Positions 18,586-28,757 of a stretch of 64,000 nt of DNA are shown here, one piece after another. The stretch's first letter is position 1; each line of letters opens with the position of its first letter. The stretch covers positions 189,992 to 253,991 of the forward strand of contig BJGH01000002.1 of the NCBI GenBank assembly GCA_014190355.1, in the 5' to 3' direction. The notes beneath the pieces were generated by a model, which was not told the origin of the DNA, searched no databases, and saw only the letters and a list, made by a program, of their open reading frames with translations. This DNA is from Alphaproteobacteria bacterium. GTDB taxonomy: Bacteria > Pseudomonadota > Alphaproteobacteria > Rickettsiales > UBA1997. Position numbers and translations under genes: made by a program.

Positions 18586-20369
18586 TGAATAACATTCCTG
18601 TCAATAAAGCAACTTCTTTAAAAAAACCTAATCAGATGATTTTGCTCTTGCCATTTCTTAAGCCCTACAAAAAAGAAGTATATCTGGCATTATTGGCGCT
18701 GGGAGTTACCTCTTTAACGATCTTGTTTTTTGGTAAGGCTGTTAAATATATCATAGATATTGGTTTTGTTGAGCGTAATCAAATATTATTAAACTTTATT
18801 TTATTGGCTTTTGTTATTGCTATAATAGTTATGGCTGTTGCAGGTTACTATCGCTCGTATTTGATCAATAGTGCATCTGAAAAAATGATTGCCGATATTA
18901 GAAAAAAAATTTACGATCATCTAATCCGTGTTTCTGCTGAGTTTTTTGAATCTAATAAAACTGGTGATGTTATTTCTCGACTCAGTGTTGACACTGGAAT
19001 TGTCGTTAATTTGATTAGTAACACTTTGCCGTTTTTAATCCGCAATACCTTTCTTTTTATTGGTGGATTAATTTTTTTATTTACCACTAGTTTCAAGTTA
19101 AGTCTAATCTCATTAATCCTTATTTTTTTTGCTATTTTGCCAATAATTTTTTTAGGAAAAAGTGTTAAAAATTTGTCTAAAAAAAATCAAGTTGCTCTGG
19201 CAAACTTATCGGCTCATATTGAAGAATCAATAAATGGCGTTAAAACTATTCAATCATACCTTTGCGAAGATAAAGAGGTGAGAAATTTTTTTAATTTTGT
19301 TGAAGATGGTTTAAAAATTTCATTAAATAAAATTCGCCTTAAAGCATTGATGATTGCGATTGTTATTGCTATAGCTTTTTTATCAGTAGCTTTGGTAGTA
19401 ATGCTGGGAAGTAGAGATGTTATTAATCAAAAAATTACTTCAGGTGATTTATCGTCGTTCATATTTTATTCAATGATTTGCGCTACTTCCTTGGTTGCGC
19501 TAAGTCAGATTGCAGGACAAATTCAAAATGCTTCGGCAGCGATATCACGAATTTTTGAACTTCTTGAAGTTAAATCTCCAGTTTCTCAAACTGTTGTTCC
19601 CCAGTCTTTTGAAGAGTTTAAAAATAGTGATAACTCAGTAAAAATAAATTTTGCGTCAGTTAATTTTTCATACCCAAGTCGAAAAGAATTGTTGGTGTTA
19701 AAAAATTTTAATTTACAAATTCCTGCCGGGAAAAAAATTGCTATCGTTGGATTAAGTGGATCAGGTAAAAGCACGATTTTTCAACTTTTGTTGCGATTTT
19801 ATGATGTTGATTCGGGAATTATTACTTTAAATGATTGCGATGTTAAGGCTTTGTCTTTTGTTGATTTACGACAAAATTTTTCTTATATTTCTCAAGACTG
19901 TTTTATTTTTTCAGGAACAATTTTTGAAAATATTGCTTATGTTGATAAATCAATTACCAAGCAAGAGGTTCAAAAAATTATTACCGAAAATCCAGCATTA
20001 AGTTTTATTGATAATTTACCTAATAAAATCGATAGTTATGTTGGGGAAAAAGGCATTAAATTATCAGGCGGAGAAAGGCAAAGAATTGCTATTGCTCGAG
20101 CTATAATCAAAGATTCGCCAATTCTCTTGCTTGATGAAGCTACTTCTGCTTTGGATAATCAAAATGAACAAATTATAAATCGCGTTATAAATGGTTTTGC
20201 TAAAAGTAAAACAGTTATTACAATCGCTCATAAATTATCAACGGTTGTAAATTGCGATCATATCATTTTTATCAAAGATGGTGAAATAGTCGAGCAGGGT
20301 TCTCACTCTGATCTTATTGCCCTTGGCGGTTATTATAATAAGATGTATCAAGTGGAAATGATTTCTTAG
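18585..20369 (+). CDS. ABC exporter, fused membrane and ATPase domains (MsbA-like half transporter)
   Basis: A 594-residue half transporter that should work as a homodimer in the inner membrane. The first 320 residues hold about six membrane helices; the ATPase domain has Walker A GLSGSGKST, the signature LSGGERQRI, Walker B ILLLDEATSALD and the switch histidine in TIAHKLST. Such proteins export lipid A precursors (MsbA), lipids, peptides or drugs; the substrate cannot be read from the sequence. In Rickettsiales relatives of this type are often annotated as MsbA or multidrug exporters. It is the last gene of the prmC operon. Confidence 0.88.
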   Translation: MNNIPVNKATSLKKPNQMILLLPFLKPYKKEVYLALLALGVTSLTILFFGKAVKYIIDIGFVERNQILLNFILLAFVIAIIVMAVAGYYRSYLINSASEKMIADIRKKIYDHLIRVSAEFFESNKTGDVISRLSVDTGIVVNLISNTLPFLIRNTFLFIGGLIFLFTTSFKLSLISLILIFFAILPIIFLGKSVKNLSKKNQVALANLSAHIEESINGVKTIQSYLCEDKEVRNFFNFVEDGLKISLNKIRLKALMIAIVIAIAFLSVALVVMLGSRDVINQKITSGDLSSFIFYSMICATSLVALSQIAGQIQNASAAISRIFELLEVKSPVSQTVVPQSFEEFKNSDNSVKINFASVNFSYPSRKELLVLKNFNLQIPAGKKIAIVGLSGSGKSTIFQLLLRFYDVDSGIITLNDCDVKALSFVDLRQNFSYISQDCFIFSGTIFENIAYVDKSITKQEVQKIITENPALSFIDNLPNKIDSYVGEKGIKLSGGERQRIAIARAIIKDSPILLLDEATSALDNQNEQIINRVINGFAKSKTVITIAHKLSTVVNCDHIIFIKDGEIVEQGSHSDLIALGGYYNKMYQVEMIS

Positions 20370-21080
20370 TTTTATAATTTTAAGGTATAGCAAAGTTCAA
20401 TTTTTAAGGTTAAAACGCTATAAAGCAAATTACTTAAAAAAATAAGTTTTAACTATAATAATATTTTTTAACAATAACTAATATTTTAAATAAAAATTTT
20501 TAATTTTTAAAATTCTAATAAATATTAATCGCTGCCAGTTCAATCATCATATCAATATTTTATAGCATAGTTTTATCTTAAGTAACGACAAGGGTGCTAT
20601 TATTTTGAGTAATAGATTTCTTTTGAGATAAGTAACAAAGAAAAAAAGAGGCTAGAAAAATCGCTTCAAAAATTGCCAAGAAAATATCAAAAGATGTTGT
20701 TAAAAGAGTTGCTAACTAATATATCCAACAAAATTTACCAAAGTTATAATTTAGCGATTAACATTTAAATATAAAAAAAATACAGCAGAGTAGTAATGAA
20801 ATTAAATTAAATGAGATTTTTGATTTTAGGCAGATCTTCTAAAATAATTTCTTCTTAAAAGAGAATTCTTTTTAGCGTTTATGTTGGAGTCAATTATATA
20901 AAAAATTCCTGCAGAAAAAAAACTCGATAAATTTGAAATTTCAAGGTTAAGTATTCTATAAAAAAATGTTAGATAAGATTTGCACTTAAAATGATTCTAA
21001 AGGTTGGGAGTTAATGATGAGTCACAAGAGTTTTTAGACCGAGTGGCTAATAAGTGCTTAACAATTTAATTAAGCAGTAG
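20370..21080. other. 700-base spacer with fragmentary reading frames
   Basis: No intact gene. Around 20640-20740 a lysine/alanine-rich frame (KEARKIASKIAKKISKDVVK) reads like the tail of a former protein but is short and closed by stops; further pieces up to 21050 are similarly broken. Probably a decayed gene, family unknown. The part next to the ABC gene is plain A/T-rich sequence. Confidence 0.4.
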
Positions 21081-21647
21081 TTATTCCACAAATTCAACGC
21101 TCAATACTTTATTGATTTTTTCAAGGCTATCCTCAATTGACTTGCGATAAATTCTTATTGATTCAAGTGATAAATTTGAGCTGGTGTTATTTTGTGGAGA
21201 TTTAAGAGGAGTTTTATTTGCTGCTGCATATAGAATTTCATCATAGGTTTTTTCAATTAATCGATATAACTCTTGCTGTTCTTGCATTCCTGATATTTTT
21301 TTCATTCTATCGATAATTTCATTGGCCTTAGTGCAAGGAAGTTTTTTTGATGATAGCCAAGCTTTTTCAGCGCAAATCCATATTTCTTTGGTATATTCTT
21401 GCATTAAAACAAAACTTTTTTTAGTTGAGGCAATTACGCGCTCTTTATCAGTTGCGGAACTTACTCCAGCTTTGCTCCAAAATTTTTCATAATCTGCTCT
21501 TGTAACACTACCGTTTTTAAATATAATTTCTTGTAAAATTGCTTGGAGGGCAAGGGTATCCTCGGCCATTTTATTGTTCATCTGAATGTTAGCAAAAGCG
21601 TTTGATGATAGCATCAAGAAGATGCTAATAATTTTGAAAAATTTCAT
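21081..21647 (-). CDS. Secreted hypothetical protein
   Basis: Not recognised. The 188 residues start with a clear Sec signal peptide (MKFFKIISIFLMLSSNAFA, cleavage expected after residue 19). The mature part is mostly helical and charged, with two cysteines about 18 residues apart (in WICAEKAW and LPCTKAN) that could form a disulfide in the periplasm. It starts 11 bases after the priA stop on the same strand and is probably co-transcribed with it. There is no lipobox or membrane segment after the signal. Confidence 0.65.
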   Translation of the reverse strand: MKFFKIISIFLMLSSNAFANIQMNNKMAEDTLALQAILQEIIFKNGSVTRADYEKFWSKAGVSSATDKERVIASTKKSFVLMQEYTKEIWICAEKAWLSSKKLPCTKANEIIDRMKKISGMQEQQELYRLIEKTYDEILYAAANKTPLKSPQNNTSSNLSLESIRIYRKSIEDSLEKINKVLSVEFVE

Positions 21648-21658
21648 AATAATTATAT

Positions 21659-23659
21659 TTAAGGGTCAATATTAACGCGTATACGAATTTTGTTAGGAAT
21701 TTTGGATGAATTTAAAATATTAGCAATCAATTTTTGTAAGTTTATTTTTTTATGAGCTTTAAGATGAAGTAAAAAATGATGACGATTGCGTAATTTTTGC
21801 AATGCAGCAGGGGCGGGTCCATGAATTTCAAGATGCTCATTGAAAGGAAAGTTTTTAGAAAAATCTTTCGCATAATTTTTTGCATCATTTTCGTTTAAAG
21901 CGCTAATCTCAAAACGAGCCATTCGGGAATAAGGGGGAAGATTTAAAAGATTACGATTGGTAAGTTCAAAATCATAAAAATTATTTTTGGCTTTATCAAT
22001 ATTTTCCAATAAAAAATTTTTTGGATTATAAGTTTGGATAAAAATTTTGCCTTGTTCTTTTCTTCTTCCAGCTCTTCCCATGACTTGTGTTAAGGTTTGA
22101 AAGCTTCTCTCCAAGGCTCTAAGGTCAGTATTGTAAAGCATAGCATCAGCATCAACAATGCCAACCAAATTTAGTTTGGCAAAGTCATAACCCTTGGCGA
22201 TCATTTGGGTACCGATGATAATGTCAACTTCGTTATTGCTGATTTTGCTCACAATTTTTTCAGCATCGGAAAAATTAGTGACGCTATCGCTAGTTATCAC
22301 TAAGATTCTTGCTTGAGGAACAAAATTCCTAACCTCTTCTTCAAGTTTTTCTACGCCAAAACCAAGACTTACCAAAGAGTTTGAGCTTTGACAGAATTTA
22401 CAATTATTTTCAACCTTTTCATGATGTCCGCAGTGATGACAAACTAATTGTTTTTTATGCTTATGGTAAACCAAATTAAAATCGCAATTACTGCATTCAT
22501 ATTTTTTTCCACAACTTTTGCAAATTGCAACTGGTGAGTATCCTCTCCGATTAAGAAATAAAAGAGTTTGTTTGTTTTCTTGAAAGTTTTTAATTACTTC
22601 TAATTTTAATTTGTTACAAATAATTAAATTATCTTCTAACTTTTCTTGTTTTAAATCAATAATATTAATTTGGTTTTGACTACCGAATTTTTGGTCAATA
22701 ATAAAATGACGATATTTGCCTGAAATAGCGTTGTTATAAGTTTCAAGGGCAGGGGTTGCTGAGGAAAGAATTATTGGAAAATTTTCAATTTTACTTTTTA
22801 AAATTGCCATATCTCGAGCGTGAAAATTGAAGACATCTTCTTGTTTAAAAGAGTGATCATGCTCTTCATCAATAATAATCAGGCGTAAATTTTTAAATGG
22901 TAATAATAAAGCCGATCTAGCGCCAATTATTACCTTGGTACTTCCACTAACTATTCCGAAAAATATTTCTCTTTTTAGTTTTTTGCTAATTTTAGAATGC
23001 CAAAGAGCAGGAGTAAAAGCAAACTGTTCTTTAAAGCGTGAAACTAATTGACTTGTCAAGGCAATTTCAGGAAGAAGAATTAAAATCTGGCAGTCATTAT
23101 TATGGCTTGGTTGAGAATTTTTTTGGCAATAAAATTCTTGTAAAATTTTAGCAATAACTGCAAAATAAATTTCAGTTTTACCTGAGCCAGTTACCCCATC
23201 TAAAACAAAGGTATGATTGCTGTTGAGTTCATTGCTGATTTCTTTAAAAATTTGTTGTTGCGTTGGTTGTAACTCTTTTAATTTGAATTTATCAACATCA
23301 ACATGTTGTTGCATATCCTCAACTTCTTTTTTTACTTTGTCACTGTTTAGAATATTAATAAAGCTTCTTAACACCAAGCCTTTACTTGCAAGATTATAAT
23401 CGCTGATCTCATTAATAAATTTTAAAATATCTTGATCTAGTTTAATTCTGGGATGAATGGTTCCAATGGTTTTAATTTTGCTGAGCTCAAGATTGTCAGG
23501 TTTGCTATCGCTAATATCTTCAATCACGCCCCATAAAGTTTTACGACAAAATTCTACCTGAACAACATCGCCAATTGAAATGTCGTTTAATGTGCTGAGA
23601 TAGCTATAGCTTTGATTCAATGCCAAGGGTAGCAAAACTTGAACAAATTTTTTTGTCAT
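21659..23659 (-). CDS. priA: Primosomal replication restart helicase
   Basis: Reloads the replisome at collapsed forks. The 666-residue protein has an N-terminal DNA-binding domain (1-100), Walker A GVTGSGKTE near residue 155, the DEEH helicase box in LIIIDEEHDHSFKQED, and the paired zinc motifs (CKSCGKKYECSNC and CHHCGHHEKVENNCKFC) that mark PriA. The C-terminal helicase part includes QVMGRAGR. The ATG at 23659 is the first start in frame. It is divergent from tal, and a secreted protein gene follows on the same strand. Confidence 0.95.
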   Translation of the reverse strand: MTKKFVQVLLPLALNQSYSYLSTLNDISIGDVVQVEFCRKTLWGVIEDISDSKPDNLELSKIKTIGTIHPRIKLDQDILKFINEISDYNLASKGLVLRSFINILNSDKVKKEVEDMQQHVDVDKFKLKELQPTQQQIFKEISNELNSNHTFVLDGVTGSGKTEIYFAVIAKILQEFYCQKNSQPSHNNDCQILILLPEIALTSQLVSRFKEQFAFTPALWHSKISKKLKREIFFGIVSGSTKVIIGARSALLLPFKNLRLIIIDEEHDHSFKQEDVFNFHARDMAILKSKIENFPIILSSATPALETYNNAISGKYRHFIIDQKFGSQNQINIIDLKQEKLEDNLIICNKLKLEVIKNFQENKQTLLFLNRRGYSPVAICKSCGKKYECSNCDFNLVYHKHKKQLVCHHCGHHEKVENNCKFCQSSNSLVSLGFGVEKLEEEVRNFVPQARILVITSDSVTNFSDAEKIVSKISNNEVDIIIGTQMIAKGYDFAKLNLVGIVDADAMLYNTDLRALERSFQTLTQVMGRAGRRKEQGKIFIQTYNPKNFLLENIDKAKNNFYDFELTNRNLLNLPPYSRMARFEISALNENDAKNYAKDFSKNFPFNEHLEIHGPAPAALQKLRNRHHFLLHLKAHKKINLQKLIANILNSSKIPNKIRIRVNIDP

Positions 23660-23747
23660 TTCTTGGTTGATAAGTTTAAAAGTTGAATTTACAATTACTT
23701 AATAATAAAACTTAATTTTTTTTGTGCCAATTCAAATTATTTAAAAT

Positions 23748-24404
23748 ATGAAATTTTTTATCGATACTGCCCAAATCAGTGAAATCAAAGAGCTTAATCA
23801 ATATGGTTTGATTGATGGGGTAACTACCAACCCTAGTTTAATTGCTAAGTCAGGGCGGAAATTTCAAGAAGTAATTGCTGAAATTTGTCAAGAAGTGAAA
23901 GGACCTGTTAGTGCTGAAGTTGCTTCAACCGAATATAGTTCGATGATTCGCGAAGGTGAGATCTTAAGTAAAATTGCTAAAAATGTTTGCATTAAATTGC
24001 CAATGACCATGGACGGTATCAAGGCTTGTAAATATTTTAGCGATAAGGGAATTCAAACTAATGTTACCCTTTGTTTTTCAGCTGGACAAGCAATTTTGGC
24101 TGGTAAAGCGGGTGCAACTTTTGTTTCGCCATTTGTTGGAAGGCTTGATGATGTTGCTCAAGATGGCTTAAATTTAATTGCCGAAATTTGTGAAATTTAT
24201 CAAAATTATCAGCAAATTACCACTCAAGTTTTGGTTGCATCAATTCGTAATCCACTTCACATTATTGAATCAGCAAAACTTGGTGCAGATGTTGCAACAA
24301 TTCCTGCTAAAGTTATCAAGCAATTGATTGAACATCCTCTTACTACCAATGGTTTAGAAATTTTTGTTAAAGATTGGGCTAGTACTGGTCAAAAAATTGT
24401 TTAG
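23748..24404 (+). CDS. tal: Transaldolase, short (TalC/FSA) type
   Basis: Transfers dihydroxyacetone units in the pentose phosphate pathway. The 218-residue length places it in the small decameric transaldolase/fructose-6-phosphate aldolase subfamily. The opening [29 protein letters not shown] and the Schiff-base lysine in CIKLPMT are the family marks. Whether it works as transaldolase or as an aldolase is not decided by the motifs seen. It stands alone, 59 bases ahead of the acyltransferase gene. Confidence 0.93.
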   Translation: MKFFIDTAQISEIKELNQYGLIDGVTTNPSLIAKSGRKFQEVIAEICQEVKGPVSAEVASTEYSSMIREGEILSKIAKNVCIKLPMTMDGIKACKYFSDKGIQTNVTLCFSAGQAILAGKAGATFVSPFVGRLDDVAQDGLNLIAEICEIYQNYQQITTQVLVASIRNPLHIIESAKLGADVATIPAKVIKQLIEHPLTTNGLEIFVKDWASTGQKIV

Positions 24405-24462
24405 CTTTATAATTTGTTAGTTTTTAACTGTTATTAACAGAATTTATTTAAAAACCATAAAA

Positions 24463-25257
24463 ATGAGTAATCATAATTCAAAAAAATGGCGAATTTTTGG
24501 ATATCAAACCGATATTGAATGGTATGATGTCAAAACCAAAATCAAACAATTGACTCGTAAAATTTTTTATAGTTTTTTGGTCCAAGAATTGCTTGTTTGG
24601 TTAATCAAAATTTACATCGAATTTGTTTTTATCACCTCGCAAATTAAATTTACCAATTTTGAAGTTGCGATTGATTCAATTAAAAATCGTTCACCATTGA
24701 TATTTAGTTTTTGGCATAATCGGTTAATGATGATTCCTATTATTGCCAAATTATCCAAAAAAAAATATCCTAATCATAATTTTATGACTTTGGCTTCCAA
24801 GCATGGCGATGGCAGAATTGTTGGTAAAGTTATGGAAAAATTTGGTTTAATTTCGGTTCTTGGCTCAACTAAGGATGGTAGAAAATCATCACGAGGAATT
24901 GACTTTTCCAGTTTACGGCAAATTGTCGATGGTTTAAAGCGGGGATATGCTTTAGGAATTACCCCAGATGGTCCAAGAGGACCAAATCAACAAATTAATG
25001 GCGATATCATTAATATTGCGAGAATATCGCAAGCCAAAATTATTGCCATTTCCTATTCTTGCTCGCGTTTTTATGTTTTTAAAAGTTGGGACCAATTTAA
25101 GTTACCTTTGCCATTTTCCAAAATTTGTTTTTATTTTGATCAAGATTTAATTCTAGTTGAGCGAGATATTGATCAAGAAAAAATTATTGAGTTGGAAAAA
25201 AAACTTCTTGATAAGCTTAATAACGCTCAGTTTCAAGCGGATCAGTCTTTTTTTTAA
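24463..25257 (+). CDS. Lysophospholipid/lipid A-type acyltransferase, DUF374 family
   Basis: A 264-residue membrane-associated protein of the DUF374 family, related to PlsC/LpxL acyltransferases. A hydrophobic segment (about 40-60) is followed by the catalytic HX4-like site in FSFWHNRLMM and by GITPDGPRGP, the glycerophosphate or substrate-binding block. In alphaproteobacteria this family often lies near Kdo-transferase or lipid A genes, and a role in lipid A or phospholipid acylation is likely; here the neighbours, tal and ispDF, give no further clue. Confidence 0.8.
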   Translation: MSNHNSKKWRIFGYQTDIEWYDVKTKIKQLTRKIFYSFLVQELLVWLIKIYIEFVFITSQIKFTNFEVAIDSIKNRSPLIFSFWHNRLMMIPIIAKLSKKKYPNHNFMTLASKHGDGRIVGKVMEKFGLISVLGSTKDGRKSSRGIDFSSLRQIVDGLKRGYALGITPDGPRGPNQQINGDIINIARISQAKIIAISYSCSRFYVFKSWDQFKLPLPFSKICFYFDQDLILVERDIDQEKIIELEKKLLDKLNNAQFQADQSFF

Positions 25258-25327
25258 AATATTTTTAAAACTTGCTCAATAAAATCTGTTAAATTTTAGT
25301 AAAATTATTATTGAACTTAATAAAAAA

Positions 25328-26521
25328 TTATTGGATTTTAACAATCAATAAGTTAGCAATTGCTTGGCATGCGATTCCTTCTTTTCTGCCAATAAAACCA
25401 AGTTTTTCAGTGGTAGTAGCTTTAATGTTAACTTGTGAATTTTCAAGATTAAGAATACTGCAAAGCTGATTTTTCATACTTTCCTTATGTTTACTAATTT
25501 TTGGTTCTTCAGTGATTATTGTTAAATCAATATTGTTAATTTTAGCGCTTTTTTTATTAAGAATTTGCATAATAATTTTTAGCATTTCTTTGGAATCGGC
25601 ATTTTGCCATTTATGGTCATTTACTGGAAAATGTTCGCCAATATCACCTTCGCCAATTGCTCCAAGCAATGCATCCATTAAGGCATGTAACGCTACATCA
25701 CCATCTGAATGAGCTTCAATTTTTTTATCAAAGTCAATTTCCACTCCGCTTAAAAAAATTGTTGGATTTTCGTGAGGTAAAATTTCTCGAAAAGCGTGAA
25801 CATCAAAGCCAATTCCGCATCTGTTTTCTTCTTTTACAGTTTGCAGAAGAGTTGGTAAAATCGCTTTTGCTCTATCGTAATCTTCTTCAGTGGTAATTTT
25901 AAAATTATTTTGTGATCCTGGAACTATTGCTACAGGAATGCCTGCATATTCATTTAATGCTGAATCGTCAGTAAAATTTAAATCCTTAAAAGCGATATGA
26001 GAATTTAAAATATCTTCATAGATAAAGCCCTGAGGAGTTTGTGCTCGCCATAAATTTTCGCGCTCTAAAGTCCATTCAATTTTGTTATTGTCAATTTTTT
26101 TCAAAGTATCTTCAACAGCAATTGCTGGAATTACTGCTGGGTGAGTTTTGAGTTTGTCAAGAATTCCATTGATAATTCTTTTGGAAACAAAGGGGCGAAC
26201 TCCATCGTGAATTAAAACTTTATCGGGATGATATTCGCGTAAAGCTTCTAAACCAATGCGAATTGAGGCCTGACGAGTTTGCCCACCAAAAACTGGATTA
26301 AGCAAATCCAAGCCAATCACTGCTTCTTCGTAAAGCTTAACATCGTCAGGATGAATTACGCAAATCACCTCATCAATTAAGGGATGATTTAAAAAAGCTG
26401 TTATCGAATGACGAAGCATTGGAAAGCCTGCCAAAGGCATGTATTGTTTAGGAATTCCCTCGCCTTGATTAAAACGATTTCCCCTGCCACAAGCAGTTAT
26501 TAAAGCGATAATTTTTTCCAT
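25328..26521 (-). CDS. ispDF: Bifunctional IspD/IspF isoprenoid enzyme
   Basis: Carries out two steps of the non-mevalonate isoprenoid pathway: cytidylylation of methylerythritol phosphate (IspD) and cyclisation to MEcPP (IspF). Residues 1-225 are IspD, with the nucleotide loop ALITACGRGNRF and the HDGVRPF and ED motifs. Residues 230-397 are IspF, with the zinc-site start GIGFDVHAF and AHSDGDVALHALMDALLGA. The fusion is the normal arrangement in many alphaproteobacteria. The IspE-dependent step between them is not encoded in the window. Confidence 0.95.
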   Translation of the reverse strand: MEKIIALITACGRGNRFNQGEGIPKQYMPLAGFPMLRHSITAFLNHPLIDEVICVIHPDDVKLYEEAVIGLDLLNPVFGGQTRQASIRIGLEALREYHPDKVLIHDGVRPFVSKRIINGILDKLKTHPAVIPAIAVEDTLKKIDNNKIEWTLERENLWRAQTPQGFIYEDILNSHIAFKDLNFTDDSALNEYAGIPVAIVPGSQNNFKITTEEDYDRAKAILPTLLQTVKEENRCGIGFDVHAFREILPHENPTIFLSGVEIDFDKKIEAHSDGDVALHALMDALLGAIGEGDIGEHFPVNDHKWQNADSKEMLKIIMQILNKKSAKINNIDLTIITEEPKISKHKESMKNQLCSILNLENSQVNIKATTTEKLGFIGRKEGIACQAIANLLIVKIQ

Positions 26522-26575
26522 AATAAAATTTAAAGTAAGATTTAGAAATATTAAATATCATCAATTCTAAAAAAA

Positions 26576-26902
26576 TTATTTTTGATTTTTTCGCTCTTGG
26601 ATTGATACTTTGGTTTGGCCATTATCAAAAAATATATTTTTATGTTTGAGGTAATCAGTAACAAAATAAGCTAATATTAAAATTACTATAATAAAGGATA
26701 AACATGAGGTTCTAAAATTTTTTTTAATTACAAAAAACCAGCTACTTTCATAAATCGCCCTAACTTCGTCTAACTTTTTTTCAGTTTCCTTTAATTTATT
26801 AATTGAATTAACAACATCAGTGATTAGTTCAGAATTTTTTTGTGAAAGTTTTTCTAACGACTGATATAATTCTCTACGACTTATATTTTCTTCATTATTC
26901 AT
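26576..26902 (-). CDS. Small membrane protein with coiled coil (third gene of a small-gene operon)
   Basis: Not recognised. The 108 residues comprise a soluble helical, coiled-coil-like N-terminal half (about 5-52), one membrane helix (about 68-87, SCLSFIIVILILAYFV) and a charged tail. It overlaps the preceding gene by eight bases, which strongly suggests coupled translation with the other two small genes. No signal peptide or known domain is visible. A tail-near anchor with a cytoplasmic coiled coil would suit a membrane tether, but this is inference. Confidence 0.55.
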   Translation of the reverse strand: MNNEENISRRELYQSLEKLSQKNSELITDVVNSINKLKETEKKLDEVRAIYESSWFFVIKKNFRTSCLSFIIVILILAYFVTDYLKHKNIFFDNGQTKVSIQERKNQK

Positions 26903-27110
26903 AAATTTTTGGTAAAAAATTTGGGTGTTTTTGTCTTATTTCTTTTCTGGCTTTATCAATAGCATCAATTTGTTTGTTGATATAATTTAAAAAAATTTCC
27001 TTATCCGAAAAGGAGGTTGTATCATATTCCTTTTTTATTTCGGCTTGATATCCAGAAATATATTGAATTATTTCTGTTGTTTTTAAATTAGTTTGATAAA
27101 AGTTATACAT
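26895..27110 (-). CDS. Hypothetical protein, 71 residues (second gene of a small-gene operon)
   Basis: Not recognised. A short charged, helical protein rich in K, E, I and Y, without membrane segment or cysteine. Its start lies two bases after the stop of the 86-residue gene, and its end overlaps the next gene by eight bases, so the arrangement makes it a credible gene despite its length. It could be a partner of the neighbouring membrane protein. Confidence 0.5.
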   Translation of the reverse strand: MYNFYQTNLKTTEIIQYISGYQAEIKKEYDTTSFSDKEIFLNYINKQIDAIDKARKEIRQKHPNFLPKIYE

Positions 27111-27112
27111 TT

Positions 27113-27373
27113 TTAATTTTCGTTAGTATTTTTATCTAAAATTTTTTCTAAAACCTCTTTTAATTGCTTTGCATGTTCTAAGTCAATAACAATTCTTTCA
27201 ATCAAGGCAGTGCTATCTTGACCTTCACTATATGCCATTGTTAAAACTATGTTTTTATTTTTTAAGAGACCAGTTGTTATATTGGTGCAAAACTTTGGAA
27301 CTAGTTTTTCTTGAGTGGTCTTTATTTTAATTTCTTCAAGAACTTGTTCTTGTTTTTTTTTGTAATCTTCCAT
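27113..27373 (-). CDS. Small DUF3467-like protein (first gene of a small-gene operon)
   Basis: An 86-residue protein. After a charged helix (1-22) the pattern is strand, turn, strand, then a segment ERIVIDLEHAKQLKEVLEKIL. The order of a short beta hairpin followed by (E)RIV-x-x-x-x-HAK-x-L resembles DUF3467, a small family of unknown function; the match is by eye and tentative. It leads a run of three short genes packed within 800 bases between ispDF and nuoF, with no recognisable ribosome binding site. Confidence 0.5.
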   Translation of the reverse strand: MEDYKKKQEQVLEEIKIKTTQEKLVPKFCTNITTGLLKNKNIVLTMAYSEGQDSTALIERIVIDLEHAKQLKEVLEKILDKNTNEN

Positions 27374-27482
27374 ATTTATGAATTTTAATTAACAATTTAA
27401 ACAAAATAATTTACAATACAACGCAAATATTAAAAATAACTAAAAAAAATTATATTAACTAGTTTTAATTATTTTTTAATAA

Positions 27483-28757
27483 CTAATTGTGGTTTTCAAT
27501 TCTTTTGACCATTTCCTCGCGAAAATTTTTGATTAAACCTTGCACTGGCCAAGCGGCTGCATCGCCAAGAGCACAAATGGTATGACCTTCAATTTGCTTG
27601 GTAAGATTATAAAGTTGATCTATTTCTGAAACTTTGGCTTTGCCTTCAACCATTCGATCCATAATCCGCATTAACCAGCCAGTTCCTTCTCTGCAAGGAG
27701 TGCATTGTCCGCAGGATTCGTGTTTGTAAAAATGCGATAATCGAGCAATTGCTTTGATTATATCGGTTGATTTGTCCATAACGATAACTCCAGCAGTGCC
27801 AAGAGCTGTTCCGGCATTTTTAAGTGAATCAAAATCCATTAACACCGTATCGCAAATATCTTTTTTAATTAAGGGAACTGACGAACCACCTGGAATGACT
27901 GCTAATAAGTTATCCCAGCCACCTCTAACTCCTCCTGCATGCTTTTCAATTAATTCACGAAGTGGAATTCCCATTTCCTCTTCAACATTGCAGGGCTTGT
28001 TAACATGTCCAGAAATGCAAAATATTTTTGTACCAGTATTTTTTTCACGACCAATTCCAGCAAACCAACTTGCTCCTCGGCGTAAAATTTCTGGAATTAC
28101 GGCAATTGATTCAACATTGTTAATAACGGTTGGACAACCATATAAGCCAATTAAAGCTGGAAATGGTGGTTTTAAACGAGGTTGACCTTTATTGCCTTCC
28201 AAACTTTCAAGTAATGCCGTTTCCTCTCCACAAATATATGCCCCTGCACCGCGATGGACAAAAATATCTAAATCCCAACCAGAGTTACAAGCGTTTTTAC
28301 CAATCAATTTAGCATCGTAAGCCTCATCAATTGCTTGTTGCAAGATGCAAGCTTCGTTATAATATTCGCCGCGGATGTAGATGTAGCAGGTATTGGCGTT
28401 AATGGCTCGTGAAGCCAATAAACACCCTTCGATTAATTTATGAGGCTCAAAGCGTAAAATATCACGATCCTTACAAGTACCAGGTTCAGACTCATCGGCA
28501 TTCACAACCAAATAATGCGGTTTGCCGATTTTGGGATCAGTTTTTTTGGGAATAAAAGACCATTTGGTTCCAGTTGGAAAACCTGCGCCACCGCGACCTC
28601 GTAGTTGCGAATTTTTTACTTGTTCAATTAAATATTCGCTTCCTTGATCAAGAAATTTTTTAGTATCTTGCCAATCGCCTCGAAGCTTTGCTTCTTTGAG
28701 ATTAAAGGGTTTTTCACCATTAAGATTGGTAAATATTTTATCAGATTGCTTAAGCAT
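27483..28757 (-). CDS. nuoF: NADH-quinone oxidoreductase subunit F
   Basis: The NADH- and FMN-binding subunit of respiratory complex I. The NADH/FMN segments are visible ([14 protein letters not shown] and the [14 protein letters not shown] stretch), as is the N3 [4Fe-4S] site [12 protein letters not shown] with a distant cysteine in HTICALGD. I chose the ATG at 28757 (424 residues, beginning MLKQSDKIF), which matches the usual family N-terminus. An ATG at 28793 would add 12 odd residues. Other nuo genes are absent here except nuoE, 20 kb away. Confidence 0.95.
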   Translation of the reverse strand: MLKQSDKIFTNLNGEKPFNLKEAKLRGDWQDTKKFLDQGSEYLIEQVKNSQLRGRGGAGFPTGTKWSFIPKKTDPKIGKPHYLVVNADESEPGTCKDRDILRFEPHKLIEGCLLASRAINANTCYIYIRGEYYNEACILQQAIDEAYDAKLIGKNACNSGWDLDIFVHRGAGAYICGEETALLESLEGNKGQPRLKPPFPALIGLYGCPTVINNVESIAVIPEILRRGASWFAGIGREKNTGTKIFCISGHVNKPCNVEEEMGIPLRELIEKHAGGVRGGWDNLLAVIPGGSSVPLIKKDICDTVLMDFDSLKNAGTALGTAGVIVMDKSTDIIKAIARLSHFYKHESCGQCTPCREGTGWLMRIMDRMVEGKAKVSEIDQLYNLTKQIEGHTICALGDAAAWPVQGLIKNFREEMVKRIENHN

